Assembly (NCBI GenBank): GCA_029339505.1
Contig: JAQISU010000246.1
Coordinates: forward strand, 186,001 to 250,000
From: Unio delphinus
Taxonomy: Eukaryota > Mollusca > Bivalvia > Unionida > Unionidae
Reading direction: 5' to 3'
Length of the DNA stretch: 64,000 nucleotides
Below are positions 8,576 to 15,767 of this stretch, piece by piece (the first letter of the stretch is position 1; every line of letters starts with the position of its first letter). The notes under the pieces were generated by a model. It saw nothing but the letters and a program-made list of their open reading frames with translations. It was not told the DNA's origin and ran no database searches. The position numbers and the translations under genes are program-made.

Positions 8576-8676
8576 ATTCAAGTGTAAACAAAACCGCAAA
8601 ATCGAAACTTTGGTTTTGAATGTCAATAATAACGTTCATACCACGTGTGACGGTGTGGTTTTGTTTACACTTGAAT
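8576..8676. repeat. Perfect 20 bp inverted repeat around a 61 nt centre
   Basis: ATTCAAGTGTAAACAAAACC at 8576-8595 is repeated in reverse complement at 8657-8676, and a G-T wobble plus two pairs extend the stem inward. It lies next to the 59 bp array in the longest non-coding stretch of the element, so it is a candidate control or replication site. Confidence 0.88.
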
Positions 8677-8875
8677 TTCGGCTAAATGCCCAATTATAAT
8701 AAGAACGAATTTGTATATATACACTCATTACGACGAGGTGATATAAAATAGGTGTAGTGATTGTAATTATTTGTTTGTTTATTAGCGATCATTGACAACG
8801 TTGAAAACACATATAATACTTGAAACAGACATTAAAAAAAATGTTTAAATACGACGTGTTTATAAAACAGTTCTT

Positions 8876-9087
8876 GAAATTCGAAGAATTTTAGACTTGA
8901 AAAAAGACAAAATTGATTGTGTTTTGTTCAGATTTATTTAATTATAACAACCAATGAAAAATCGAAGATTTTCCAACACTAGTATTTCCGTGTTTAAGAT
9001 CCGTAACTCTGTCATTGGTGGAAATCCTATGGATTTCACACGTGTTATACCTAACGGAGTTATCTCCCGTAAAATCCGTAGGATTTC
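8876..9087. repeat. Four dispersed palindromes in the non-coding region
   Basis: Copies are GAAATTCGAAGAATTTT (8876-8892), AAAATCGAAGATTTT (8958-8972), GAAATCCTATGGATTTC (9021-9037) and AAAATCCGTAGGATTTC (9071-9087, one outer mismatch). The last lies 10 nt past the stop of the homing endonuclease gene. Confidence 0.88.
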
Positions 9088-9097
9088 TATTTACGTA

Positions 9098-9595
9098 TTA
9101 TACGTAAGAAAACTGAATTTTGTTTTTAAAACGTTTTGAAAAAGCGGTCTTGGTTTTATTCTCAGCAACGCATTGAATAGAATACGGATAAATATCGAAA
9201 TACTTACCAGCTGCGTTTATTGATTGAAATACTCCCTCCGTGTTATCTTCAGTATTAAACGATCTTACAGGTCTTTTCCCAATTGATTTATAAGTACCAG
9301 TATTTCCAGATGCAGTATTCTCACTTTGTGTAACAGCTCGTAAATTATTCAAAGAATTATTAGTCCTAATACCATCAATATGATCAATAACAAGACCATC
9401 CTTGATTAATCCGTTATACACTTCGAAGACGAAACGGTGATTGAGATATTTCTTATTCCCTCCAGCATTAAACATCAAATAACCCATACCATTATCCCGC
9501 CCAACAGATTTCTTATTTTTACTGTGTCTAACAACACCATCACGAGAAGCTTCGTAATTTTTAATAACAGGATGTCTTTGAAATTCTTGGCTCAT
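9098..9595 (-). CDS. HNH homing endonuclease (NUMOD4/HNH_3 type)
   Basis: This 165-residue protein would cut DNA at a specific site to spread its own gene. The N-terminus (about 10-45) resembles the NUMOD4-type lead-in with a Y-E-A-S-R-D-G-V-V-R-H pattern. The HNH core has His53 in L-N-H-R, then V-I-D-H-I-D-G near 69-75 and N-N-S-L-N-N-L-R near 79-86, with the usual Asn-rich ending. Residues ~122-160 match a NUMOD1-like DNA-binding segment (F-Q-S-I-N-A-A-G-K-Y-F). It is free-standing rather than inside an intron I can see. The ATG at 9595 follows ATATTATATATACAA. Such genes are common passengers of phage and large DNA viruses, and the gene is not part of the usual Maverick core. Confidence 0.88.
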   Translation of the reverse strand: MSQEFQRHPVIKNYEASRDGVVRHSKNKKSVGRDNGMGYLMFNAGGNKKYLNHRFVFEVYNGLIKDGLVIDHIDGIRTNNSLNNLRAVTQSENTASGNTGTYKSIGKRPVRSFNTEDNTEGVFQSINAAGKYFDIYPYSIQCVAENKTKTAFSKRFKNKIQFSYV

Positions 9596-9612
9596 TTGTA
9601 TATATAATATAT

Positions 9613-9942
9613 CTATTTGTCTAATTCATTAATTGGCTGAATTATAACATTGGAAAATCTTTTTATATAATCAGCCGTAGTTTTTATGATTTTGCTATTG
9701 ACGTCGTCAGGATTTTTGATTCTTCGCTTGTCATAATAACGTTTTAACTCTCTATAACGCTTACCCCCGCAATTAATGCATAACTGCGACTTGCCTCTTA
9801 CACCTACCCCACAATGCAAGCATGGTAGAGGTCCCTCCGAACCGTTTCTCACACTCTGCATATGATACCCACAGAATTCATTTCTGCATGATTTGTTACA
9901 CGGAGTCTTTGATCCAATCATAAGCCATTTGCAATGATTCAT
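9613..9942 (-). CDS. Cys-rich zinc-finger protein
   Basis: This 109-residue protein has two metal-binding clusters: Cys4, Cys15, Cys19, Cys24 and His27, and then Cys41, Cys44, Cys55 and Cys58, the latter spaced like a zinc ribbon. The C-terminal half is basic and helical with a K-R-Y-Y-D-K-R-R patch, which suggests nucleic-acid binding. The ATG at 9942 directly follows TTTATATA. The gene is divergent to the polymerase gene, with their starts only about 42 nt apart. I do not recognise a named family; a transcription-factor or DNA-binding role is inferred from the fingers. Confidence 0.7.
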   Translation of the reverse strand: MNHCKWLMIGSKTPCNKSCRNEFCGYHMQSVRNGSEGPLPCLHCGVGVRGKSQLCINCGGKRYRELKRYYDKRRIKNPDDVNSKIIKTTADYIKRFSNVIIQPINELDK

Positions 9943-9984
9943 TATATAAAATTTTCTTATTTAAATACTTGTTTTAATTATAAT
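9943..9984. promoter_or_regulatory. Divergent start region between zinc-finger and polymerase genes
   Basis: These 42 nt separate the minus-strand ATG at 9942 from the plus-strand ATG at 9985. They contain TATATAAA next to the first and TAATTATAAT next to the second. Any promoter for each gene must lie in or beside the other gene. Confidence 0.5.
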
Positions 9985-12900
9985 ATGAAGGAGTTCAAGA
10001 GATTATCGAAAATTAAGCCTTGGAAAAATGTTAGATTTAATCTCGATAGAATCTCTGATATACCTAAAAGTCTAGTAGATGATAAACCACTATTGAGTAA
10101 AATCAGCGACTGTTTTAATGAGTTTAAGCGTGATGGAGCATCTCATACGTGGTCGACATTTCGAATTATTGATGAAGATGTCAATGTACCTGTAATTGAT
10201 GCTACTATGAATGATATAAGAGCAGCTGTGATACTTTCACACCTTGGCGGGAAATCTCTACTGAAGTATTTTTTTAGAATAAAATTCATTATCGAAGAGG
10301 AAGGTGAATGGATTATCAGAGATAAATTTGACCCAATCCTTAAGGATAAAAAAACTGTTATTGTGAGTAGAGATTCCAAACCAGGAATTCTAACTGGAAT
10401 TGACAAACCATACTATGAGAAATCTTACCCTGTAACAGCAGTTGTGTATGGGTTATATCCAATAAATAATAATCCTAATATTACAAAACTAGCTCCGATG
10501 TTTTCATCATCAGTGGCTTTGCCACTTAATTGTGTAGCAACACGGTTAATAGAACACTTCAAAAATGCATCCCGGGGAAACAAATTAACTGATCTACGAA
10601 GAAAAAAAATAACCGAATGGGAACTAACAGTGAATCAACATGGAGCAAGGATTTCCGATATAGCTAAATTAGAAGCATTATTAAAATTTCCAATATCGGT
10701 AGCGACAATAACCGGAGAAGTATTATACGAACCGAAATATCAATCGCGAGGAGCTCCAATTGAAATTATCGATCATAACAAACACGCGTGGACACCAGCG
10801 GTAAATATATTTCCACGAGAAAGAACTATTCGATATATCCCTAAAGAATTTTCTAGGGATGGTTTCTATGAAGAGAAATTATTTGATGCTATTCACGCGT
10901 TAACCAAAGACGACCCTGTGTCAGTATGGTTACTCAGGAGTAATGAGGATCCGGAAATAGGATTTGATCAGTTTGTAAAACCAAATGGTGAATTATATCG
11001 AACTGAAGAATTAGATACTAGAATGAGAAAAATCGCTAATGAGTATTTAGAAGGAAACACTAGCATTTCTACAGAAAAACTACTTACGGATAGTTTTACT
11101 ATTCCATCAGTGGTAGCTCACTTCGCACGAGAAAAGAATTCATGGCGTCCAACACGAAGTGATTTTCTGGAGGATGTGAAGTTGAGTTGCGTCGAATTTG
11201 GTCATGGAGGATTGTGGAATACGAAATACTCACGTGATGGTATGATTTCAATTGATATATCCGCGTGTTATCCTGGAAGTTTTCTCGGATATGGAGAATG
11301 CTCTAAGTACTTCAAACGATTTGGACACCCCACACATGAAATGACTCGTGTTGCGATTAATGGTCCATTGCCTGATTTTGATTTAACCGGGTTCGCTCGT
11401 GTGATATCATTCGAATTAGCTACAGGGTTACATCCGTGTAGTTATCTTTGGCTTGGTAGACATATGTATGAAAAAGCGTGGATGTCAATTGTGCTATTGC
11501 GGTATATGATCGATTGTGGTATGCTAATATCGTTAATTGTCAGTGAAGCGATTATTTGTTATAACGCTCAGAAAGATGTTTGGTTACCAAAACCCGATCT
11601 CGAAAAAATAATTAACGAACAACGAAAACAATTTCTAGATGGAAATTCGAAGAATTTCAGCGAGGAACAAATCATAGATTGGTCTAAGAAATTATTCGAA
11701 GGTAGTAATAGAGAGGCTAAAGATCTCGGACGAAAAATAATCGGTAAATTCACTCAAGGTGGAAGATTTGATAGTGCAAAATACTCTTCGAGATTAATCA
11801 TAGACGATGAAGAATACAATTTCATAATATCTGATTTAATAAAAAAAGGGAAATTTGTAACCCGTAAGAACGCTTTTCTATCAGGGGAATTAGATGAGGA
11901 AGCTTACAAATCTGCGAGCGGAACTAATAATGTTTGGGTAGATGATGTCCTTCGAAATGGTAAGAAACTAGGTACGGTTGTTACCTACTGTGATGGAAAA
12001 AGTTGTCAATACACACAATTGAGAAGTTCTATGCTAGCCTATTCTTGTATTAATCTATTCTCGATGATAAATAGATTTCCTAATACCGCGGTTAGAGTAG
12101 CTACTGATTCGATGTATATCCATGAGAAATACAAATCAGATGTAGCTAAATTCACAGATCCTAAGGAAGCGTGGGGGAATTGGAGGTTTAAAAAAGAAAC
12201 ACTACATGAGTATTGTAAATCCGCAGATGTTGCTATGGATGATAAATACTTGAAAAGTAACCATAATATCTCAGAGATTCAATCAGAATTTTCTACTGCA
12301 CCGCCCGTATCCGATCCGATTTGTAGATACAAGACAGTTTATTTAAACGGCTGTGGTGGATCAGGAAAGACAACTCGTGCAATCGAATTATTCCGTAGAA
12401 ACGCTAGCGTTTCTAACATGATTGTGTTAACACCAACTCATAGACTCGCCAGAGAGATGATAGCGCGTGGAGTAAAAGCTTGTACCTATCACAGCTTCTT
12501 TCGATGGAAAGGCGATAATTGGACTCCTGATCGAATGGGCGATAAATTCATTCCTGATGTAATAATCATTGATGAAGTATGTACTATATCGTTGACAGTA
12601 TTACAGACATTTCTATCATGGTTGTTGACAAAAAACACAAAAGTCGTCATGTGCGGGGATCACGGCCAACCGCAGCCATTTGTTGGTGGATCTCCACATG
12701 AATGGCTAAAAGGATTTGTAGATTATTATGAAGAGATTAATACCGACCATAGATCACTTGATGAACAATTACGCGAGTTCAAAGCGCTAATTAGATTACA
12801 ACCGGATAAAATCCAATGTGAAATAGCGCGTGAAATAATCTCTGAAACTCCCATGAATGATTTTTGGGAAATGTGGAAGCCAAATGATTTAATAATCGCG

Positions 12901-13611
12901 AGTAGAAAAATAGTCAGAGACGCACTTCAGATGAAGTTGTTTGCGCTACATAAAGAAAAATTTGCAACGCTTCCAGTACCACTCTGTTATAGACCTAAGG
13001 ATACACGAAAGCAGAATATCGACGTTGACATTCCTGGACAACAACAAAAGCAGAATTTAGTATTAAATGATATTGTGTTGGTTGATATCAGCGTCGTTAA
13101 AGATGCATTAGGTGCTGATAAATCCCCATGGACGTTAGGTTATGCAGCAACAATACACTCTTCACAGGGATTGACTATATCCGATACAACTCTTTGGATA
13201 GTAGATAATCATATTGAGTGGTCAAATTTAGTTTATCTCGCAGTATCCAGAGTACGGCGAATAAACCAACTTCGAAGAATTGTTGTTGACGATAATGTCA
13301 ATACAATAAGTAATATACACACCGATGATAATATAATCAGAAAAAAACTCTCTGGTTATAAACAACAGGATAAAAAAAATAAAAGAGAATTTGACATTGA
13401 TACTGAATTAATTAAGACACTAAAGCAACAACAGAACAATCACTGCGCGAGTTGTAATTGTATAATGAGTTGGAATTGGTCGGATAAAGATCCTCGCCAA
13501 TTCACCGTAGATAGAAAAGATAACAATCTCGGTCATGTCAGAAACAATGTGAGGTTGACTTGTCTTGAGTGCAACAGACGCCGGGGTGACAGCACCTTAG
13601 GTGCTAGTTAA
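9985..13611 (+). CDS. Family B DNA polymerase - SF1 helicase - HNH fusion protein
   Basis: The product is 1208 residues from the ATG at 9985. An in-frame ATG at 9934 would overlap the divergent gene and is less likely. Residues ~300-770 form a protein-primed-like family B polymerase: motif A has Asp424 in I-D-I-S-A-C-Y-P, a motif B-like G-R-K-I-I-G-K-F lies near 582, and motif C has Asp708 in A-T-D-S-M-Y. I could not see a clear 3'-5' exonuclease motif in the N-terminal part. Residues ~780-1120 are an SF1 (RecD/Pif1-like) helicase with Walker A G-C-G-G-S-G-K-T-T from 789, Walker B I-I-D-E-V around 863, and a late G-Y-A-A-T-I-H-S-S-Q-G motif. Residues ~1150-1205 are an HNH/zinc domain with two Cys pairs and D-R-K-D-N-N. 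Maverick polymerases normally lack the last two domains. Palindromes at 11642 and 12397 are read in frame. The gene overlaps the convergent integrase by 8 nt. Confidence 0.9.
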   Translation: MKEFKRLSKIKPWKNVRFNLDRISDIPKSLVDDKPLLSKISDCFNEFKRDGASHTWSTFRIIDEDVNVPVIDATMNDIRAAVILSHLGGKSLLKYFFRIKFIIEEEGEWIIRDKFDPILKDKKTVIVSRDSKPGILTGIDKPYYEKSYPVTAVVYGLYPINNNPNITKLAPMFSSSVALPLNCVATRLIEHFKNASRGNKLTDLRRKKITEWELTVNQHGARISDIAKLEALLKFPISVATITGEVLYEPKYQSRGAPIEIIDHNKHAWTPAVNIFPRERTIRYIPKEFSRDGFYEEKLFDAIHALTKDDPVSVWLLRSNEDPEIGFDQFVKPNGELYRTEELDTRMRKIANEYLEGNTSISTEKLLTDSFTIPSVVAHFAREKNSWRPTRSDFLEDVKLSCVEFGHGGLWNTKYSRDGMISIDISACYPGSFLGYGECSKYFKRFGHPTHEMTRVAINGPLPDFDLTGFARVISFELATGLHPCSYLWLGRHMYEKAWMSIVLLRYMIDCGMLISLIVSEAIICYNAQKDVWLPKPDLEKIINEQRKQFLDGNSKNFSEEQIIDWSKKLFEGSNREAKDLGRKIIGKFTQGGRFDSAKYSSRLIIDDEEYNFIISDLIKKGKFVTRKNAFLSGELDEEAYKSASGTNNVWVDDVLRNGKKLGTVVTYCDGKSCQYTQLRSSMLAYSCINLFSMINRFPNTAVRVATDSMYIHEKYKSDVAKFTDPKEAWGNWRFKKETLHEYCKSADVAMDDKYLKSNHNISEIQSEFSTAPPVSDPICRYKTVYLNGCGGSGKTTRAIELFRRNASVSNMIVLTPTHRLAREMIARGVKACTYHSFFRWKGDNWTPDRMGDKFIPDVIIIDEVCTISLTVLQTFLSWLLTKNTKVVMCGDHGQPQPFVGGSPHEWLKGFVDYYEEINTDHRSLDEQLREFKALIRLQPDKIQCEIAREIISETPMNDFWEMWKPNDLIIASRKIVRDALQMKLFALHKEKFATLPVPLCYRPKDTRKQNIDVDIPGQQQKQNLVLNDIVLVDISVVKDALGADKSPWTLGYAATIHSSQGLTISDTTLWIVDNHIEWSNLVYLAVSRVRRINQLRRIVVDDNVNTISNIHTDDNIIRKKLSGYKQQDKKNKREFDIDTELIKTLKQQQNNHCASCNCIMSWNWSDKDPRQFTVDRKDNNLGHVRNNVRLTCLECNRRRGDSTLGAS
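11642..11658. repeat. In-frame palindrome in the polymerase gene
   Basis: GAAATTCGAAGAATTTC is identical to the copy at 6112-6128 and adds a G-N-S-K-N-F-like stretch between polymerase motifs A and B. A weaker relative (GAAACACTAGCATTTC) lies at 11054-11069. Confidence 0.88.
12397..12414. repeat. In-frame perfect palindrome in the helicase domain
   Basis: AGAAACGCTAGCGTTTCT is an 18 bp perfect palindrome. It encodes R-N-A-S-V-S a few residues after the Walker A motif. It differs from the 5823 copy by paired changes in both arms. Confidence 0.9.
13591..13605. terminator. Palindrome at the polymerase 3' end
   Basis: AGCACCTTAGGTGCT has two 7 nt arms and a 1 nt centre. It covers the last sense codons of the polymerase gene and ends 3 nt before its TAG, where polymerase and integrase genes converge. 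A role in transcript 3' end formation for either strand is inference. Confidence 0.5.
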
Positions 13612-14551
13612 GACCACGCGGTGGCAATTGAGTATCTTCGGGGATCACTTGTAATTGTTCGCGTGTAAATCCTCGCTGAGGGGCAGTTGAATCCAGTTTA
13701 TAGACTGGAGGTCTACCAGTTGATCGTGTTATGCCGGATATTTTATGCGTAGTGACACTCCAAATAGGATCAGTAGCTCTTTTTTTACCACCCTCAAGCT
13801 CTCCTGGTTCATATAAGTACCTTACAATGACATTACTACCAAGAATTGGTTCTTTTTGTGAAATTCCTTGGATTTCCATTTTGATAGACGCCTTCTTAAT
13901 AGCGTTGACAGGTTTCATATTAATTATTCTAGTAATCTCATTATTGATTGCGGTAATCACAGCTGGTAATCTCTTGACCCATTCACGGGATCGTTTATCC
14001 TGGATGAATTCTTTTGCGTATTGATATCCGAATAACCGCTCAGCAAGGGTTTTATTAAACCGTTCAACAATTGCCTGATCGCGATGTAGCGCAGTGTGTC
14101 CTCGTCTGATGGCGACATTATGATGTTTCATCGTAGATGTAACAACACCTTGAAATTCCTTGCCAGGATCAACTTGTAACAGATTTGGCCAGCGCAGAGG
14201 ACCTCGTCGATAAATTTTTTCAAATGCAGAAGCTACTTCAGTAGATGATTTTGTTTTTAACGGTTCTGCTTCTTTGTATCGACTTGCAATATCAACTAAC
14301 GTTAACGCGTATTTGTAACCGTTGTCATGCGGCAGAAATAGTATATCAGCTTGATGAACTTCATTAGGTGTTGTAACATCAAAATGCGAATAGTTAATTT
14401 GTTTAGGCGCTGGTAGATAAATTTGCCATATTGCCTGTTTAGATAACCAGTTTGCCGCTGTAGTTTTTTTCACCTTTGATGCACTAGCTAGTTTATTGAT
14501 TGCTGCGTAACCTCTCCAGTATCCTCTCGGAGAATAATAAATAGATTCCAT
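13604..14551 (-). CDS. Retroviral-type integrase (rve, DDE)
   Basis: This 315-residue enzyme would insert the element into the genome. The rve core carries Asp69 (Q-A-D-I-L-F-L-P), Asp128 (L-Q-V-D-P-G-K-E-F) and Glu163 (A-I-V-E-R-F-N-K-T-L), the expected D, D and E with about 35 residues between the last two. The C-terminal ~90 residues include a beta-barrel-like stretch (V-I-V-R-Y-L then W-S-V-T-T-H-K-I) and a G-R-P-P-V-Y-K-L-D motif. These are typical of Maverick/Polinton integrases. The ATG at 14551 has a TTTTAATATG context that overlaps the palindrome at 14555. The gene converges on the polymerase gene, overlapping its end by 8 nt. All three catalytic residues are present, so activity is possible. 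Confidence 0.95.
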   Translation of the reverse strand: MESIYYSPRGYWRGYAAINKLASASKVKKTTAANWLSKQAIWQIYLPAPKQINYSHFDVTTPNEVHQADILFLPHDNGYKYALTLVDIASRYKEAEPLKTKSSTEVASAFEKIYRRGPLRWPNLLQVDPGKEFQGVVTSTMKHHNVAIRRGHTALHRDQAIVERFNKTLAERLFGYQYAKEFIQDKRSREWVKRLPAVITAINNEITRIINMKPVNAIKKASIKMEIQGISQKEPILGSNVIVRYLYEPGELEGGKKRATDPIWSVTTHKISGITRSTGRPPVYKLDSTAPQRGFTREQLQVIPEDTQLPPRGLN

Positions 14552-14554
14552 ATT

Positions 14555-14570
14555 AAAATGCTAGCATTTT
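14555..14570. repeat. Perfect palindrome between integrase start and PLA2 stop
   Basis: AAAATGCTAGCATTTT touches the PLA2 stop codon and begins 4 nt upstream of the integrase ATG on the minus strand, so it could act as a terminator, a promoter site or both. Confidence 0.88.
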
Positions 14571-14905
14571 CAATTACCAGCACCTAACATCAATTTACCC
14601 TTCATAGCAGATTTTACCAACCAAGAAGCCAATTTTTCTTTGAAGGATTTATCAGGAATAGCATTTAACGCATGAATTAATTTTACATCTGCGAGATGTC
14701 TATGTTGAAGATTGCTGCTTTTATAAGCGACATCATGAGCATGACACGCCTTATCAATAGCGTTTATTGGATACTCGCCGGGTCGGGGCTGATTTTGATC
14801 ATCAAGTCTGATATCTAATCGTGTTCCCGGTCCACAGTAGCTATATCCTGGAAGGTGCTTTTCTCCTGGATACTTTGCCCACGGTGTTCCTGGGAGTTTT
14901 GTCAA
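14570..14905 (-). CDS. PLA2-like domain (parvovirus VP1u-like), probably expressed by frameshift
   Basis: A phospholipase A2-like domain, which in parvoviruses and related capsids opens the endosomal membrane. It has the calcium-loop-like Y-C-G-P-G (about residues 23-27 from 14905) and the His57-Asp58 dyad in A-C-H-A-H-D-V-A-Y, followed by amphipathic helices. There is no ATG before the catalytic centre; the codon at 14905 is TTG. The same frame is open upstream through 14938 and overlaps the end of the zinc-ribbon gene, where an A_AAA_AAC heptamer lies. Fused zinc-ribbon/PLA2 proteins occur in related elements as far as I recall, so this is probably the second half of one product, reached by -1 frameshifting, or a gene broken by a homopolymer error. 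Confidence 0.85.
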   Translation of the reverse strand: MTKLPGTPWAKYPGEKHLPGYSYCGPGTRLDIRLDDQNQPRPGEYPINAIDKACHAHDVAYKSSNLQHRHLADVKLIHALNAIPDKSFKEKLASWLVKSAMKGKLMLGAGN

Positions 14906-15084
14906 TTTGGCTGCAATATCACCTCCTCGTTTTTTTTTAAAGGTTTCGTGGAAGTAAATCTAAATTTTTTCGTACTACATTGTACGCATTTACCAGAAAG
15001 CGCTGATCGATTATTTTTCGTTATAATCGTCGTCAAGTCATTTGTGCCAGTACGCGTCCTACATTTCACACAATATAAATCCAT
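14902..15084 (-). CDS. Small zinc-ribbon protein (DUF5679-like), upstream part of PLA2 gene
   Basis: The 60-residue product starts at the ATG at 15084. Cys5-x2-Cys8 and Cys33-x2-Cys36 form a zinc ribbon of the DUF5679 type, with Y-C-V-K-C-R at the start and K-C-V-Q-C after a basic loop. An ATG at 15105 would add seven residues but would overlap the divergent ATPase start. The frame ends at 14902, overlapping the PLA2 frame. A run of nine A on the coding strand (14930-14938) precedes the stop by about eight codons. The stop comes soon after the ribbon, consistent with a truncated 0-frame product of a frameshifted gene. Confidence 0.75.
   Translation of the reverse strand: MDLYCVKCRTRTGTNDLTTIITKNNRSALSGKCVQCSTKKFRFTSTKPLKKNEEVILQPN
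14929..14935 (-). promoter_or_regulatory. Slippery heptamer A_AAA_AAC, candidate -1 frameshift site
   Basis: Read on the minus strand in the zinc-ribbon frame, the codons are tta-aaa-aaa-aac, which gives the canonical X_XXY_YYZ heptamer. A -1 slip here enters the PLA2 frame exactly. I see no strong stem-loop at the usual 5-9 nt distance, so a homopolymer length error remains a serious alternative. Confidence 0.5.
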
Positions 15085-15103
15085 AATTATATTATATAAC
15101 GGC
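15085..15103. promoter_or_regulatory. 19 nt divergent start region, zinc ribbon and ATPase
   Basis: Only 19 nt separate the two ATGs. The stretch is TAATTATATTATATAACGG-like (A/T-rich with TATATAA). Transcripts in at least one direction must have extremely short leaders or start within the other gene. Confidence 0.5.
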
Positions 15104-15766
15104 ATGAATGTAATTGATTATTCAGCTACTCGACGACGGGAACCTATTAGACACCATGCAATGTTACCAAATTCTATTCGCGCGATTATCATCGGACCAT
15201 CTGGAAGTGGTAAAACACAATTGCTACTTAATTTGATAACGAGATGGATGAAGTGGGATAAATTGTACATGATTGCTCCGAGTGTAGACGATCAACGATG
15301 TTATGAAGTATTAAAGGATTTTAATGATGCCGCGCAAGAAATTAACGGCGATGGTGTTATTGAGTTTATAACCGATATCGAAGAGGCACCTAGTATTGAT
15401 GATATTGATGGAAGTATTAACAATTTAGTCGTATATGATGATATCATGTTAGATAATCAAAAGAATCCTGCTAGAATATTTTCCAGAGGCAGACATAAAA
15501 ACACCGATGTGATATATATCACTCAACGTTACACTCAAATACCAAAAGTGATCAGAGATAACTGCAATATGCTGTGTGTATTTAACGGAGTTGATACTCA
15601 TACTCTTAGAAATATTTGGCAAACTTGGTGCGGTGGTGATATGGATCATAATCGATTTAGAAATTTCTTTAGCCACGCTCAGACAATCCCACACGGATTT
15701 GTGACGATAAATTTATCAGACCCTCGGACAAGATATCGTATCGGACTTGATCAAATATTTAGTTAG
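15104..15766 (+). CDS. A32-like (FtsK/HerA) genome-packaging ATPase
   Basis: This 220-residue motor is expected to pump DNA into capsids. The P-loop G-P-S-G-S-G-K-T-Q spans residues 31-39, and Walker B is L-V-V-Y-D-D with Asp112/Asp113. A downstream I-Y-I-T-Q-R motif serves as the sensor-like element common to packaging ATPases. The frame is open from 14855, but that extension runs antisense through the zinc-ribbon/PLA2 genes, and the ATG at 15104 is the natural start. Length and motifs match Maverick and adintovirus ATPases. A perfect 7+3+7 palindrome begins 2 nt after the stop. Confidence 0.92.
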   Translation: MNVIDYSATRRREPIRHHAMLPNSIRAIIIGPSGSGKTQLLLNLITRWMKWDKLYMIAPSVDDQRCYEVLKDFNDAAQEINGDGVIEFITDIEEAPSIDDIDGSINNLVVYDDIMLDNQKNPARIFSRGRHKNTDVIYITQRYTQIPKVIRDNCNMLCVFNGVDTHTLRNIWQTWCGGDMDHNRFRNFFSHAQTIPHGFVTINLSDPRTRYRIGLDQIFS

Positions 15767-15767
15767 T

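Larger units (their letters stand above)
8128..9097. other. Intergenic region with tandem and inverted repeats
   Basis: About 970 nt separate the virion block from the homing endonuclease gene. I see no supported gene. The region holds a 59 bp tandem repeat (8394-8560), a 20 bp inverted repeat (8576-8676), A/T-rich imperfect hairpins around 8157-8215, and four dispersed palindromes (8876-8892, 8958-8972, 9021-9037 and 9071-9087). The 61-codon plus-strand frame at 8954-9139 is read mostly from these palindromes and is not called. Confidence 0.6.

Noticed and set aside
8954..9139. 61-codon plus-strand ORF
   Set aside because: Read almost entirely from dispersed palindromes and antisense to the HNH gene end; no domain.
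14855..15103. N-terminal extension of the ATPase frame
   Set aside because: Runs antisense through the zinc-ribbon and PLA2 genes, whereas the ATG at 15104 gives the normal family N-terminus.
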